Positions 7,438-17,472 of a DNA stretch of 64,000 bases are shown here, piece after piece. Source of the stretch: JAPPLB01 sp965208945. Its GTDB lineage: Bacteria > Acidobacteriota > Terriglobia > Bryobacterales > UBA6623. The notes under the pieces are model-generated. The model was not told the origin of the DNA. It did not search any database and saw only the letters and a program-made list of their open reading frames with translations. The translations under genes and the position numbers were made by a program. The first letter of the stretch is position 1; each line of letters starts with the position of its first letter. Location of the stretch: positions 3,410,001 to 3,474,000 of the forward strand of contig OZ242366.1 of assembly GCA_965208945.1 (NCBI GenBank), written 5' to 3'.

Positions 7438-10400
7438 CTAGAAGTGGAGCTTCAGCCCGAACTGGATAATCCGCATATTCGAACGCGTGCTGCGAATCTC
7501 GCCGTTGCGAGCTCCGTCAGGAACGAGACTCACGCCCGAGAACGAAATATTGCCCGGGTTGCCGAACCACGGCGAATTGGTCGCGTTGAAGAACTCCGAA
7601 CGGAACTGGATCCGGAAGCGCTCGCCGATCGGGATGTTCTTGAAGAACCCGAAATCGAGTTGCCCCTGCGCCGGCGTCGTGAGCGGGGCGAAACCCGTGT
7701 CGCCAAAGTGGCAGTGGGTCGACACGATCTCCGGAATGTTGCACGTCACCCGTTGGAAGGCCTGCGGGTTGTACCACAGCTTCCTGTTGGGGTTCGAGAG
7801 CTTCCAGTCCCCGATCAGATCCGGCCGTATCCAGGTGCTGTCCGCAAGGTTCAGGTCTCTGTGGCTTTGCCTGAAAGTCATCGGGAATCCCGAACGGAAC
7901 GACAGGATACCGTTGTTCTGCCAACCGCCCAGGATGTACTTCAACGGTCCGTTGAGGTTCCGTCCCGGCATATCCCAGACCCAGTGCGAGACCAACATGT
8001 GCTGCTGGTCGAAACGCAGGCGGCCCCTCGACCTGGAGCGGTCGAGGCGGGAGTTCTGGTGGTAGGCGTGCTGATTGCCTCCGGCTTCGCCGTTCCCCAG
8101 CGTCTTGCTCCAGGTGTAGGACATGCCGAAGGTCACACCCGACGAATACCGCTTTTCGAGCTTGGCCTGGAAGCCGTGGTGGTTGGTGTCGCCGTAGCTG
8201 TCGAGATAGCGGATATTGGCGACTCCCTGCACCCCCAGCGACGGGGTCGACTCGTCGAAGAAACGCGGGAACGGCCGGTTCGCCTGGACATTGGTATCCG
8301 GGGAGGGAAGCGGGTTGTTCCAGTTCCAGAAGCTGTTCGCGACGTGGGTGCTCTTGCTGCCCACATAGCCAACCGTCAGGGCCGTGTTCCAACCCAGGTC
8401 CCGCTGGATGTCAAAGCTCCAGCGCCAGGTGTCGCCGTCCTTGTAATCGGGTTTGACATGATAGGTGCGGACCGGCTTCACGGTTGCCGTACCGCCGCCC
8501 TGCTCAGCGAAGGGATCGTCGAGCGAGATGAGGGGCGCTCCCGGCCGGAGCATCCTCGTATCGGATCGATACGATTCACCGTCAAGCCCCGTGATCATCA
8601 AGGACCGGTTGAAGTCGGTCACCTGCTGGAACTCGAGGGAGCCCGACTTGGGCGGCATCAGGTTGAGGATCGTGAAGTTGTTCTGGTGCATCAGGTTGGC
8701 GTACCAACCGCCGCCGGCCCGAACCACCCAGCCGTTCGCCGGCCGATATGCGACGCCCAGCCGCGGCATGAAGAACTTGATGTCCTGCTTCCAGAGCTTC
8801 ACTCCGCCTCGCTCATCGACGTAGGTGGGACCGGCCGTCACGACCCTCTCGCCCGTCGCCGGATCGGTGTAGCCCTGGCCGTTGAAGCCATCCCTGCCTG
8901 CGGGGTGATCTTCGCCCGGGAAGTTGATGGTTCGCCACAGACCCGCGATATCGCGCGGATTGCCGAGATACTCGAAGCGCAGGCCCATGTTCAGGGTGAG
9001 CCTGGAATTCACTTTCCAGTCGTCGTGGACATAGTAGCCCTGGCGAATCGCCCGCACGAACGTGAACGGCACGCCCTCCGCGGACAGTGTCGACCCCGGC
9101 AGTCCCAGCAGGAACGAAGAGAAGCCGTGTCCGCTCTCGCGGGCGCCCATCGTAATCCGGCCGGTTGCGAAGTTCGCCGCGGCGCGCTCGATCGAAACGC
9201 GGTACATCTCGCCGCCGAACTTGAGGTTGTGGCTACCCTTGATGAGCGAGATATGGTCACCCGCCTGCAGGCTGTCCATCTTGTTCGTGATGCTGTTGTC
9301 ACGCATGCCGGGAATTCCGGCGCCGTAAGTCTGGACGACTCCCTGCTCGAAAGGCGTCAGCGTCCGGTTGTTGTCGCCGAAGACGCGGTACTTGCCGATG
9401 CCGAAGTCATCCATGTTGAAGCCCTCGTCGTTGGTCCGCGGGTTCACCAGATCGTTGTTCGAGAAGCTGAAGCCGAAGCGCAGCTCGTTGATCATGTTCT
9501 GGTTGAACGTGTGGATCCACTGCGTCGCCAGGTTCTGGGCATCGATGACCCAGTCGTTCGAGAAGTTGGGATTGATGGTCGGGCCCGGACGGAAGGAGTC
9601 GTCCCACGCCAGCCGCCCGAAAACACGGTCGGCGTCGCTGAAGTGGTGATCGATCCGGCCGTAATACTGCGTCGAGTCCACCAGGTTCACGATCCCCTTG
9701 CGCACGGTCGGCGCCAGCGGATCGCCCAGCGTATCCCGGAAGTCCGCCTTCGGAACGAGCTGCGGCAGGAAGTTGTTGACCACGCCCGGGTGCAGCCGGT
9801 CCTGCGGGATGACGTTGTTCGGGAAGGGATCGCCCGTAAAGGCATCGTAGATGGCAAGGGGACGACGGAACAGCTTGCCCGTTTCCGGGTTGATCGTTCC
9901 GGTCAACAGCTCGCTGAAGTCTCCGCCACGCATGTCATCCAGCGGGAACCAGGCCTCCGAGACACCCGTATTGCGGTCCTGGCGGCTTTCGATGTCGGCC
10001 ATGAAGAACGTCTTGTTCTTCTTGATCGGGCCGCTGACGACGAAGCCGAACTGGTTGCGGATGCGCTTGTTCTTCTCCCGCTGCTGGTCGGCCGGACGCT
10101 CGAAGTTCAAAAAGTACGGGTCGGCGTCGAGAGCATCGTTGCGCAGGAACTCGAACAGCGTGCCGTGCAGCTCGTTCGTCCCGCTTTTCATCGTGATGTT
10201 CGTCACGGCCCCGCCCCCGAAGCCCACTTCGGCGTTGTAGGCGCTGGTCGTGATCTTGAACTCCTCGATGGCCTCGATCGACGGCACGAAGGGAGTGATG
10301 TGAATGCGCGGGTCCTTGGCGTCCACGCCGTCTAGGCTGACGACCTGGTGGATCTCGCGGACACCGTTGGCGCTCACCGAGTAGCTCGCGCCGGGGACCG

Positions 10401-10947
10401 GGAAGCCGCCTTCACCGGTGGCCATGCCCGAGCGTTGTCCATACTGCACGCCCGGCACCAACACCGCCAATTGCACGATGTTGCGGCCGTTCAGCGGCAG
10501 CTCGATAATGCGCCGGTTCTCGACCACCGCGCCGACGGTCGCATTCTCCGTCTGCAGCGTGACGGCGGCGGCCGACACTTCGACGGTCTCGGTAACGTCA
10601 CCGATCTCGAGCGTAAAGTCGACGCGCACCTGGTCGCCGGTCCCTACGCGCTGGTTGGACGTGGTGTTGGTTTTGAAGCCTTCCAACTGACACGTGACGT
10701 CATAGTTGCCGACGGGAACCAACGCAAACGTGTAGTTCCCGGTCTCGTTGGATTGCACCGACTGCGACACACCGGTGTCGAGGTTCATGTAGCTTACCGT
10801 CGCACCAGGGATCACGGCGCCGGTCGCATCGCTTACCAGACCCTGAATGGTCTGGGTAATCGACTGCGCCTTGAGCGCAGGAGTGTGGATAAACAGGGAG
10901 ACTGCCAGAACAACGAGCAGCCACCCCCATCGTCTGTTTCTTGTCAT
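7438..10947 (-). CDS. Oar-like TonB-dependent receptor with carboxypeptidase-regulatory domain (paralogue 1)
   Basis: 1169 aa. The start at 10947 places a signal peptide (WGWLLVVLAVSLFIHTPAL, cleavage after LKAQ) at the front; the frame extends further upstream without credible coding. Residues 30-115 are a CarboxypepD_reg-like beta sandwich (QTIQGLVSDATGAVIPGATV). About 130-240 is a plug domain (ELPLNGRNIVQLAVLVPGVQ). The remainder is a TonB-type beta barrel ending in aromatic LKLHF, a typical outer-membrane signature. Acidobacteria carry many such proteins, presumed to import oligosaccharides or act as adhesins. It is a close paralogue of the gene at 11912-15391. The ligand is unknown and no SusD partner is nearby. 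Confidence 0.92.
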   Translation of the reverse strand: MTRNRRWGWLLVVLAVSLFIHTPALKAQSITQTIQGLVSDATGAVIPGATVSYMNLDTGVSQSVQSNETGNYTFALVPVGNYDVTCQLEGFKTNTTSNQRVGTGDQVRVDFTLEIGDVTETVEVSAAAVTLQTENATVGAVVENRRIIELPLNGRNIVQLAVLVPGVQYGQRSGMATGEGGFPVPGASYSVSANGVREIHQVVSLDGVDAKDPRIHITPFVPSIEAIEEFKITTSAYNAEVGFGGGAVTNITMKSGTNELHGTLFEFLRNDALDADPYFLNFERPADQQREKNKRIRNQFGFVVSGPIKKNKTFFMADIESRQDRNTGVSEAWFPLDDMRGGDFSELLTGTINPETGKLFRRPLAIYDAFTGDPFPNNVIPQDRLHPGVVNNFLPQLVPKADFRDTLGDPLAPTVRKGIVNLVDSTQYYGRIDHHFSDADRVFGRLAWDDSFRPGPTINPNFSNDWVIDAQNLATQWIHTFNQNMINELRFGFSFSNNDLVNPRTNDEGFNMDDFGIGKYRVFGDNNRTLTPFEQGVVQTYGAGIPGMRDNSITNKMDSLQAGDHISLIKGSHNLKFGGEMYRVSIERAAANFATGRITMGARESGHGFSSFLLGLPGSTLSAEGVPFTFVRAIRQGYYVHDDWKVNSRLTLNMGLRFEYLGNPRDIAGLWRTINFPGEDHPAGRDGFNGQGYTDPATGERVVTAGPTYVDERGGVKLWKQDIKFFMPRLGVAYRPANGWVVRAGGGWYANLMHQNNFTILNLMPPKSGSLEFQQVTDFNRSLMITGLDGESYRSDTRMLRPGAPLISLDDPFAEQGGGTATVKPVRTYHVKPDYKDGDTWRWSFDIQRDLGWNTALTVGYVGSKSTHVANSFWNWNNPLPSPDTNVQANRPFPRFFDESTPSLGVQGVANIRYLDSYGDTNHHGFQAKLEKRYSSGVTFGMSYTWSKTLGNGEAGGNQHAYHQNSRLDRSRSRGRLRFDQQHMLVSHWVWDMPGRNLNGPLKYILGGWQNNGILSFRSGFPMTFRQSHRDLNLADSTWIRPDLIGDWKLSNPNRKLWYNPQAFQRVTCNIPEIVSTHCHFGDTGFAPLTTPAQGQLDFGFFKNIPIGERFRIQFRSEFFNATNSPWFGNPGNISFSGVSLVPDGARNGEIRSTRSNMRIIQFGLKLHF

Positions 10948-11218
10948 AGAAACTTCGTTTTCTCCGTTTTTTGGGTAAAAGCTTTGTGCTCTTTCGATCG
11001 AACAAGAAGGGCAATACCCACTCCACACGCGGTCAACAAAGCAACCGCGAGTCGAGCGTGAACGGTAAGACGCCTGCGCGACACCGCATTGCCGGTCTCA
11101 ACTTCGAGTTCCGAACTGTGGCCCCGCTCAAACCTCAAACCAGCCCGCACAGACCCTATCACGACCCATCAAACGATGTCAAGCGGTTTTGCGGGGTTGT
11201 CATCGCGATTCAGAACCT

Positions 11219-11424
11219 GGCCTGCATTTCTCATCACCCGACGGTCGCAGCACGCCATACGACCGTCAGGACTTCGTTGCACTTGCTTGCCGTGCTCAAC
11301 GTACTGTTCAAGTACGCCTGCGCGCGCCAAGCGGCTCGCGCCTTTTTCCTCCGCCCGGCTTGCGCCTAGTCCTGACGGCCCTCTCACGCACTTCGCCTCG
11401 CCGCGTGGTGAGACATGCAGGCTA
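11219..11424. repeat. Family A fold-back repeat, copy A2 (long form)
   Basis: 206 bp with the family A ends. The core carries an extra segment (CTTTTTCCTCCGCCCGG and following) relative to A1, as in A3, A4, A14, A15 and A17. It lies upstream of receptor 1. Confidence 0.93.
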
Positions 11425-11645
11425 GTCCTTTCCCGGCAGGAGTTCGTTCACCACGAATGGACACGAATGAGAGTCGTTTATTCCGTACGCATTTCCTGGG
11501 GGATCCGGGATTTTGTGCACATTGCCGGGACTTGGCAGGAAAAAGCCGTGTCTCGTGATTCGTGATTCTTAAAAGCCTTGGCCCGGGATATCGGGCCTGC
11601 GGCTTCCAGACAGGCCAGGCCCGGACAAAGCAGGCGTCTATAACA

Positions 11646-11852
11646 TAGCCTGCATTTCTCACCACCCGACGGTCGAAGCACGCCATACGACCGTCAGGAC
11701 TTCGCGACGCTTGCTTGCCGTGCTCAATGTAGTGTTCAAGTACGCCTGCACGCGCCAAGCGGCTCGCGCCTTTTTCCTCCGCCCGGCTTGCGCCTAGTCC
11801 TGACGGCACTCTCACGCACTTCGCCTCGCCGCGTGATGAGAAATGCAGGCCA
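11646..11852. repeat. Family A fold-back repeat, copy A3 (long form)
   Basis: 207 bp, ends TAGCCTGCATTTCTC and GATGAGAAATGCAGGCCA. Together with A2 it fills most of the 960-bp space between the two receptors; the bases between the two copies (11425-11645) show no gene. Confidence 0.93.
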
Positions 11853-11867
11853 GCCTCAAAACAGAAC

Positions 11868-11895
11868 GGGCCGGCCCGAGGGCCGGCCCGTTGGT
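11868..11895. terminator. Hairpin terminator after TonB receptor 2
   Basis: AACGGGCCGGCCC and GGGCCGGCCCGTT form a near-perfect stem 17 bp past the stop codon of the minus-strand receptor. The sequence and position mirror the terminator of receptor 1, so the duplication included it. Confidence 0.75.
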
Positions 11896-11911
11896 TAAGG
11901 GTTGAAAAAGT

Positions 11912-14900
11912 CTAGAAGAAGAGCTTCAGCGCGAATTGCTGAATCCTCATGGGCGTCCGGATGCTCCGGATCTCACCTTGGCGCGTGCTGTCCGGCACGA
12001 GCACATCCGGGCTGGAGAACCCGATACCTGTGGGCGCGTTGAAGTACGGCGTGTTCGCGGCGTTGAACAGCTCCCAGCGGAACTGGAGCCTCACGTTCTC
12101 GGTGATCGGGAAGTTCTTGAAGAGCCCGAAGTCCAGGTTCACCTGCCCCGGCGAATCCAAGATGTTGTAACCGGCGTCGCCGAAGTGGCAGCGGTCGGCC
12201 ACCAGCTCCGGAACATCGCAGGTCACCCGCAAGAACGCCGTCGGGTCATACCACAGCTTCCGCGTGGCATTGCTGAGCGCTCCGTCGGCAACCCGGTCCG
12301 GACGGATATTCGAGTCGGAAACGTTCAGGTCTCCCCTGGGGTTCACGATGGTGAACGGGAAGCCCGAACGCATCGACAGGATGCCGTTCGACTGCCAGCC
12401 GCCGATGACGTGCTTCAACGGCCCCGAGAGGTTCTGCCCCGGCATTTCCCAGACGAAGTGGCTGACGAGGTTGTGCCGCTGGTCGAACCGGAAGCGGCCG
12501 CGGTCGCAGGTCAGGCAGTTGCGCGGGTTCTGGAACTGGGCGCCCTGCTGGCCGCCGTTCTCTCCGTCGCCGTGCGACTTGCTGAAGGTGTAAGCCACGC
12601 CGAACGCCAGCCCATTGGAGTAACGCTTGTCCAGCTTCATCTGCAAACCGTGATGGAAGGTGTTCGCGAAGCTGTCCAGATAGCGGATCACCGCCAGGCT
12701 CTGCACGCCCAGCTCCGGCGTCGCCGGATCGTACACGCGCCGCCAGGGCCGGTTTCTCTGAATGTTGTTATCCGGAGAGGGCAAGGGACTGTTGTAGTTC
12801 CGAACGCTATTCCCCGCATGCGACCCCTTGCTGCCGACATAGCCGACCGTCAAGGACGTCTCGAAGGGCAGTTCCCTCTGGATGTCGAAGCTCCACTTCC
12901 ACACGTTGCCCGTCTTCTGATCGGAGGGCACCGTCAAGGTGTTGATGTTGCGCGGCGAGGCGGCGGCCCCCACTTCCTGAAGGTAGGGGTCGTTCAAGGT
13001 GATGATCGGATTACCGGGACGGAACATGCGCAAGGTGCGGTTGACCGGCCCGCTTACGCCGGGAACCGTGATGGCGCCGGCAGCGTCGGTGACGGCCTCG
13101 AAGTTGTTCGTGCCCGACAGCGGCGGGTTGAGGTTCAGGATCGTCCAGGTGTTCATGTGGTCGATGTTGCTGAAGTAGCCTCCGCCGATGCGGACCACCC
13201 AACCTTCCGACGGACGATAGGCGATGCCCAGCCGCGGCTGGTAGAAGATTCCCTGCTGCTTCCACAGGTTGACCTTGCCTTCCGGTACGTTGACCGGTTC
13301 CGGGAAGAACGTCGGGATCTGCTGTCCGGTTTCGGGATCCGTGAAGTACGATCCGCGGTTGTACGGCTCACCCGGGAAGGCGACGACCCGCTGCAGGCCC
13401 AAGGCATCCTGGGAGTTGCCGACGTACTCGAGGCGCAACCCCAGGTTCAACGTCAGCTTCGACGAGGCTTTCCAGTCGTCGTTGATGTAGTAACCCTGGC
13501 GTCCGGCCCGCGGCACCGTGCGCGGCCAGCCTTCGGCCGTTTCCGTCCGGTGAGGCAGACCCAGCAGGAACGAGGCGAACCCGTCACCGCTCTGAGCCGC
13601 GTTGAAGGTGTAACGGCCCGTCGGCAGGTTGGCCGCGGCGCGATCCATGGTCACGAAGTAGTACTCACCACCGATCTTCAGGTTGTGACTGCCTCGAATG
13701 ATGGACAGGTGGTCGGCGAACTGGTAGGTATCCAACTGGTTGAGGTTGCCGTTGACCGACCACGGAAAACGCGCGCCGCTGAGATGCGGAGGACCCGTCT
13801 CGAGGGGAGTCAGCTTGCGGTTGTTGTCGCCCGCCACCCGGATCAGGCCGATGCCGAGGCTGTCGGGATCGAAATCCGAATTCGTGAAGTAGTGGAAGGG
13901 ATTGGTTTCGGCGAGGTTGAATCCGAACCGGAACTCGTTGATCGCATTCTGGTTGAAGGTGTGGATCCACTGCGTCGCCAGGTTATAGACGTCGTTCGAG
14001 CGGGTGCTTGCCCTCTTGGGGTTGATGTTGTTCAACAACCACTCACCGGAAGCAATCTGGTAACGGCCGAAGATGCGGTCCTTATCGCTGAAATGGTGAT
14101 CGATGCGGCCGTAGTACTGGTCGGAGTCGAGCGGCCGAACGATATTCTCGCGGCAGGTGAAATCGAGCGGGTCCTCCTGCTGGAAGCAGGGCGCCGGGAG
14201 AAGCTCGCTCATGGTGGTTTGCGAGCCCGGATGGAGCCGGGAAGCAGGAAGCATGTTGTTCATGAACGGCTCGCCGGTATAGGCGTCGTAGAGGATGATG
14301 GGGTCCCGCATGCGTCCTCCGGCACGGGGCGTCGGCATGGCGAAACGCGAGTAGTCGCCGCTCTTGAAGGTGGCGTCCGGGAACCAGGCGGTCTGGATGG
14401 AGGAAGTCCGCTCGCGGCGGCCCTCCCAGTTGAACGCCCAGAACGTCTTGTTCTTGACGATCGGACCGCTCAAGACCACGCCGTACTGGTTGCGCCGGAG
14501 CTGCTGCTTGGGACGGCGCGCTTCGCCCGCCGCCAACTCGAAGTTCAAGAAGTAGTGCTCGGCGTCGAGAGCTTCGTTGCGGAGAAACTCGAACAGCGTG
14601 CCGTGCAGATCGTTGGTGCCGCTCTTCATCGTGATCGACGTCACGGCGCCGCCGCCGAACCCGACTTCGGCCGAATAGGCGTTGGTCTGGATCTTGAACT
14701 CCTCGATCGCCTCGATCGAAGGCACGAAGTTCGTGATGTGGATCCGAGGATCCTTGGCGTCCACGCCGTCGAGTGAAACCACCTGGTGGATCTCGCGCTG
14801 ACCGTTGGCGCTGACGGAGTAGCCGGCGCCCGGTATCGGGAACCCGCCCTGGCCGTCGTTCATGCCGGTGCGCTGGCCGTACTGCACGCCCGGAATCATG

Positions 14901-15391
14901 ACGGCGAGCTGCACGATGTTGCGGCCGTTGAGCGGCAGCTCGGTCACGCGCTTGTTCTCGACCACGCTGCCGACGACGGCGTTCTCGGTGTTGAGAGTGA
15001 TGGCGGCGGCGGAAACTTCCACCGTCTCGGTCACGTCACCGATTTCGAGTGAAAAGTCGACCCGAACCTGGGCGCCCGTTTCCACGCGCTGGTTTGAGAC
15101 GTTATCGGTCTTGAACCCCTCCAACTGACAGGAGATTTCGTAGTTGCCGACCGGCACTTGCGGGAACGAATAGTTGCCCGTTTCGTTCGTCTGGATGGTG
15201 CTGGTTACACCGGTATCGCGGTTCGTAAGAGTAACCGCCGCGCCCGGAATCACGGCGCCGGTGGCGTCCGTCACCAGACCCTGAATGGTCTGCGTGATCG
15301 CCTGGCCGCTGAGATTCGGGGCAAGCAATCCCGTTGCGAGAAGAAGCGCCGCCAACAACAGCGGCAGTCTCCTTAGTGCTTTTCCTTTCAT
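11912..15391 (-). CDS. Oar-like TonB-dependent receptor with carboxypeptidase-regulatory domain (paralogue 2)
   Basis: 1159 aa, start at 15391 ahead of a signal peptide (LRRLPLLLAALLLATGLLAP). The domain order matches paralogue 1: CarboxypepD_reg-like (QTIQGLVTDATGAVIPGAAV), plug (ELPLNGRNIVQLAVMIPGVQ) and beta barrel ending LKLFF. Plug and regulatory domains are nearly identical to paralogue 1. Extracellular barrel loops differ more, for example the stretch after the plug and the loops around residues 450-600. This suggests tandem duplication followed by ligand diversification. It should sit in the outer membrane. Two TonB receptors in tandem without a SusD homologue is usual for acidobacteria. 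Confidence 0.92.
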   Translation of the reverse strand: MKGKALRRLPLLLAALLLATGLLAPNLSGQAITQTIQGLVTDATGAVIPGAAVTLTNRDTGVTSTIQTNETGNYSFPQVPVGNYEISCQLEGFKTDNVSNQRVETGAQVRVDFSLEIGDVTETVEVSAAAITLNTENAVVGSVVENKRVTELPLNGRNIVQLAVMIPGVQYGQRTGMNDGQGGFPIPGAGYSVSANGQREIHQVVSLDGVDAKDPRIHITNFVPSIEAIEEFKIQTNAYSAEVGFGGGAVTSITMKSGTNDLHGTLFEFLRNEALDAEHYFLNFELAAGEARRPKQQLRRNQYGVVLSGPIVKNKTFWAFNWEGRRERTSSIQTAWFPDATFKSGDYSRFAMPTPRAGGRMRDPIILYDAYTGEPFMNNMLPASRLHPGSQTTMSELLPAPCFQQEDPLDFTCRENIVRPLDSDQYYGRIDHHFSDKDRIFGRYQIASGEWLLNNINPKRASTRSNDVYNLATQWIHTFNQNAINEFRFGFNLAETNPFHYFTNSDFDPDSLGIGLIRVAGDNNRKLTPLETGPPHLSGARFPWSVNGNLNQLDTYQFADHLSIIRGSHNLKIGGEYYFVTMDRAAANLPTGRYTFNAAQSGDGFASFLLGLPHRTETAEGWPRTVPRAGRQGYYINDDWKASSKLTLNLGLRLEYVGNSQDALGLQRVVAFPGEPYNRGSYFTDPETGQQIPTFFPEPVNVPEGKVNLWKQQGIFYQPRLGIAYRPSEGWVVRIGGGYFSNIDHMNTWTILNLNPPLSGTNNFEAVTDAAGAITVPGVSGPVNRTLRMFRPGNPIITLNDPYLQEVGAAASPRNINTLTVPSDQKTGNVWKWSFDIQRELPFETSLTVGYVGSKGSHAGNSVRNYNSPLPSPDNNIQRNRPWRRVYDPATPELGVQSLAVIRYLDSFANTFHHGLQMKLDKRYSNGLAFGVAYTFSKSHGDGENGGQQGAQFQNPRNCLTCDRGRFRFDQRHNLVSHFVWEMPGQNLSGPLKHVIGGWQSNGILSMRSGFPFTIVNPRGDLNVSDSNIRPDRVADGALSNATRKLWYDPTAFLRVTCDVPELVADRCHFGDAGYNILDSPGQVNLDFGLFKNFPITENVRLQFRWELFNAANTPYFNAPTGIGFSSPDVLVPDSTRQGEIRSIRTPMRIQQFALKLFF

Positions 15392-15901
15392 AAGGCTTTC
15401 TTGTTCCTTCACTGTGACGAAGAGGGCACTGCCCACGCTCGTGACGCGCACGCACGCGGCGCCCCTTCAAAAAGTCTTCGGTTTGAATGGTTTGAACAGA
15501 AAGGAGGTCACCCGCAGAATGCTGTGTGCAGATGGCTCCGGAAATTGGCGTGTGACTTCCCGCTACCCCCCCAAGGAGCAACGGAAGAGCTACATAGACC
15601 CCCACGGCGGAACACTTTCTCCACCGATAGATTCACTGTAGCCCCACGGTTCCCTGACTGTCAACTCTTCGCAGAGGAGTACATGTGCGTCGGATCACAT
15701 TTGCACGGTCGCGGATACGGAGGTCTGCACGGCCTTCCGATCGTGTACTGCGATCCAGTGCTCGTAGGTGCAGGTCGTGGCCGTCTTCTCCTGCTCTCTG
15801 CGGCTTCGCAGACCGGGTGAAGAACTGCATGCAGGTTCGTCGCCGAAACTGTCAGGACAACCGTTCGAGGCATGATGCGCATGCCGGCTGTGCGGATCAT
15901 A
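15392..15901. other. Upstream region of TonB receptor 2, no gene seen
   Basis: About 510 bp that should hold the promoter of receptor 2 on the minus strand. Short frames exist on both strands but none has a ribosome site or a recognisable product. Confidence 0.5.
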
Positions 15902-16007
15902 CCGGCAGTTTCCATTTTTTGGCTTTTCGCCGCCCGTGCTCGGATCGTTCAAGTGGGAAACGTGCGGTCCGGTATCAACGCAGCTTGACCAGGAGGATGT
16001 TTCACCT
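15902..16007. repeat. Family D palindromic repeat, copy D1
   Basis: Contains the family D landmarks in order: a T-rich lead (TTTCCATTTTTTGGCTTTT), CGGATCGTTCAAG, GGGAAAC, GGTATCAACG, then CTTGACCAGGAGGATGTTTCAC. It abuts the MITE that starts at 16008. Confidence 0.85.
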
Positions 16008-16275
16008 CTAGCAGCCCGTGTCTAAAGTCACGCGGGCGGCGTTACGCGCCCCGGCACCATTGACGTAACGCCTAGCCGTGCCAGGAACGTGGCGCCTCGC
16101 TCTCCGCGCGGCCGAGCGGAAGCGGCGCGTAACCCTTCGGGCGACGGACATTTGCGGCCGTCGGCTTTGTCGTTCGTCGGAGGAGATCACCCGGATCGCC
16201 ATCCTCCTCACTTCGCGCCGAGCGACCGCAGGAGCCCGCCGCGCCTTCCACGGGACTTTAGACACGGGCTGCTAG
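16008..16275. mobile_element. MITE-like element with perfect 22-bp terminal inverted repeats
   Basis: The left end 16008-16029 and right end 16254-16275 are exact inverted copies, each containing AGCAGCCCGTGTCTAAAGTC and bounded by CTAG. The 224-bp interior has no credible gene and several smaller GC-rich palindromes. Size, perfect ends and lack of coding capacity indicate a non-autonomous DNA transposon; no transposase is present in the window. It is sandwiched between D1 and A4, and its terminal TAG is shared with the first bases of A4. Confidence 0.8.
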
Positions 16276-16478
16276 CCTGCATTCTCACCACCCGGCGGTC
16301 GAAGCACGCCATACGACCGCCATGACTTCGTTGCGCTTGCTTGCCGTGCTCAACGTACTGTTCAAGTACGCCTGCGCGCGCCAAGCGGCTCGCGCCTTTT
16401 TCCTCCGCCCGGCTTGCGCCTAGTCCTGACGGCCCTCTCACCCACTTCGCCTCGCCACGTGGTGAGCAATGCAGGCTA
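16273..16478. repeat. Family A fold-back repeat, copy A4 (long form), ends on a stop codon
   Basis: 206 bp with family A ends. The last three bases (CTA, 16476-16478) are the TAG stop of the minus-strand UPF0301 gene. The left end overlaps the MITE by three bases. Confidence 0.93.
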
Positions 16479-17156
16479 GAATCCGGAGTGATTCCGCTCC
16501 CCGGCATCGCCATGCGGCGTGAAACGCTGTCCGGCCCCTCCGGCGAAGAGCAGGTCCGTCTGTTTGATCAGCTTGTCCCAGACGGAGGCGGGCACCGTGG
16601 AGAAGACCAGATCGGCGTCCCCCGCCGTCACATGCCAGTCCTGGCGCTCCAACTCGTGGTCGAGCTGCCCCGGGGCCCAGCCCGAGTAGCCGACGTAACT
16701 GCGGAAGTTGCCGGAGTCCCCGGCAACCAGCCGATCCAGGACGTCGCGGTTCGGACTGACGTATACATCCGCGAAGATGTGCTCGGCCCCTTCCGGCCCG
16801 TTGTCCGCCCGGAGCAGCAGCATGATTCCATCTTGAGCCACGGGACCGCCGATGTATACGATATCGCCGCGTTGCTCGAGTCGGTCGGCTTCGGGAAGCA
16901 GCTCCGCCAGCTTGACGCCGGAAGGCTGGTTGACGATCAAACCCATAGCGCCCTTCTCTCCGTAGCTAACGAGAAGGATGACCGACTTGACGAAGCGGGG
17001 GTCCCGCATCCGCCGATTCGCCACCAGAAAGCGTCCGGCGGCAGGCTTCATTCGAGGGACGTTCTGCGCGGCGATGGGGCGGAAGGCGTAAATCGAAACC
17101 GCCAGCCAAGAGAGCAGGACAAGGGCTGTCAGAGATGCGGGCTTGTGTCGAGCCAC
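16476..17156 (-). CDS. UPF0301/AlgH family protein
   Basis: 226 aa from a GTG at 17156 preceded by GGGAG. Residues 1-30 form a hydrophobic leader (LTALVLLSWLAVSIYAFRP), which is unusual because typical YqgE/AlgH proteins are about 187 aa and cytoplasmic. The body shows the family pattern: AAGRFLVANRRMRDPRFVKSV, then GAMGLIVNQP, GGPVAQDGI and SYVGYSGWAPGQLDHEL. The molecular role of the family is not settled. The stop codon is supplied by repeat A4. Whether the last residues (GERNHSGF) are native or altered by the insertion cannot be told here. Confidence 0.88.
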   Translation of the reverse strand: MARHKPASLTALVLLSWLAVSIYAFRPIAAQNVPRMKPAAGRFLVANRRMRDPRFVKSVILLVSYGEKGAMGLIVNQPSGVKLAELLPEADRLEQRGDIVYIGGPVAQDGIMLLLRADNGPEGAEHIFADVYVSPNRDVLDRLVAGDSGNFRSYVGYSGWAPGQLDHELERQDWHVTAGDADLVFSTVPASVWDKLIKQTDLLFAGGAGQRFTPHGDAGERNHSGF

Positions 17157-17422
17157 CGACGACTCCCATGCGGGCAGGCCGGGGATGACCGCCCGGCTGC
17201 CCGCCAGTGATTATAGGGAAACTCCCTGGCGTGGAGAAAGGCCGTGATTCGAAAAAAGCCGGGTCTCGGGTCTCGTGTTTCGTGAAAACCCGAAAGGCCG
17301 TGTTGCCGGTGCGGGGGACGGCGGCCGCCCATGCCGCGCCATAGCCGCCCCATGCCGCGCCACAACGCACAGGAAAGCAGCGACCGGGCGGCACGAGGGA
17401 ACTGGCGCAGGACAATATTTTT

Positions 17423-17472
17423 TGGTGAACAATGGCGAACAATGGTGAACAATCGTGAACAATGGTGAACAG
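17423..17472. repeat. Five-unit decamer array, hexamer GAACAA
   Basis: Five consecutive 10-bp units of form NNNN-GAACAA (TGGT, TGGC, TGGT, TCGT, TGGT), the last ending GAACAG. Shorter homologous units recur at 50648-50677. Confidence 0.9.

Noticed and set aside
7444..14776. Two frames of about 950 codons antisense to the TonB receptors (7444-10335 and 11936-14776)
   Set aside because: They mirror the receptor genes codon for codon, have no family pattern, and occur in both paralogues only because the receptors are homologous and GC-rich.
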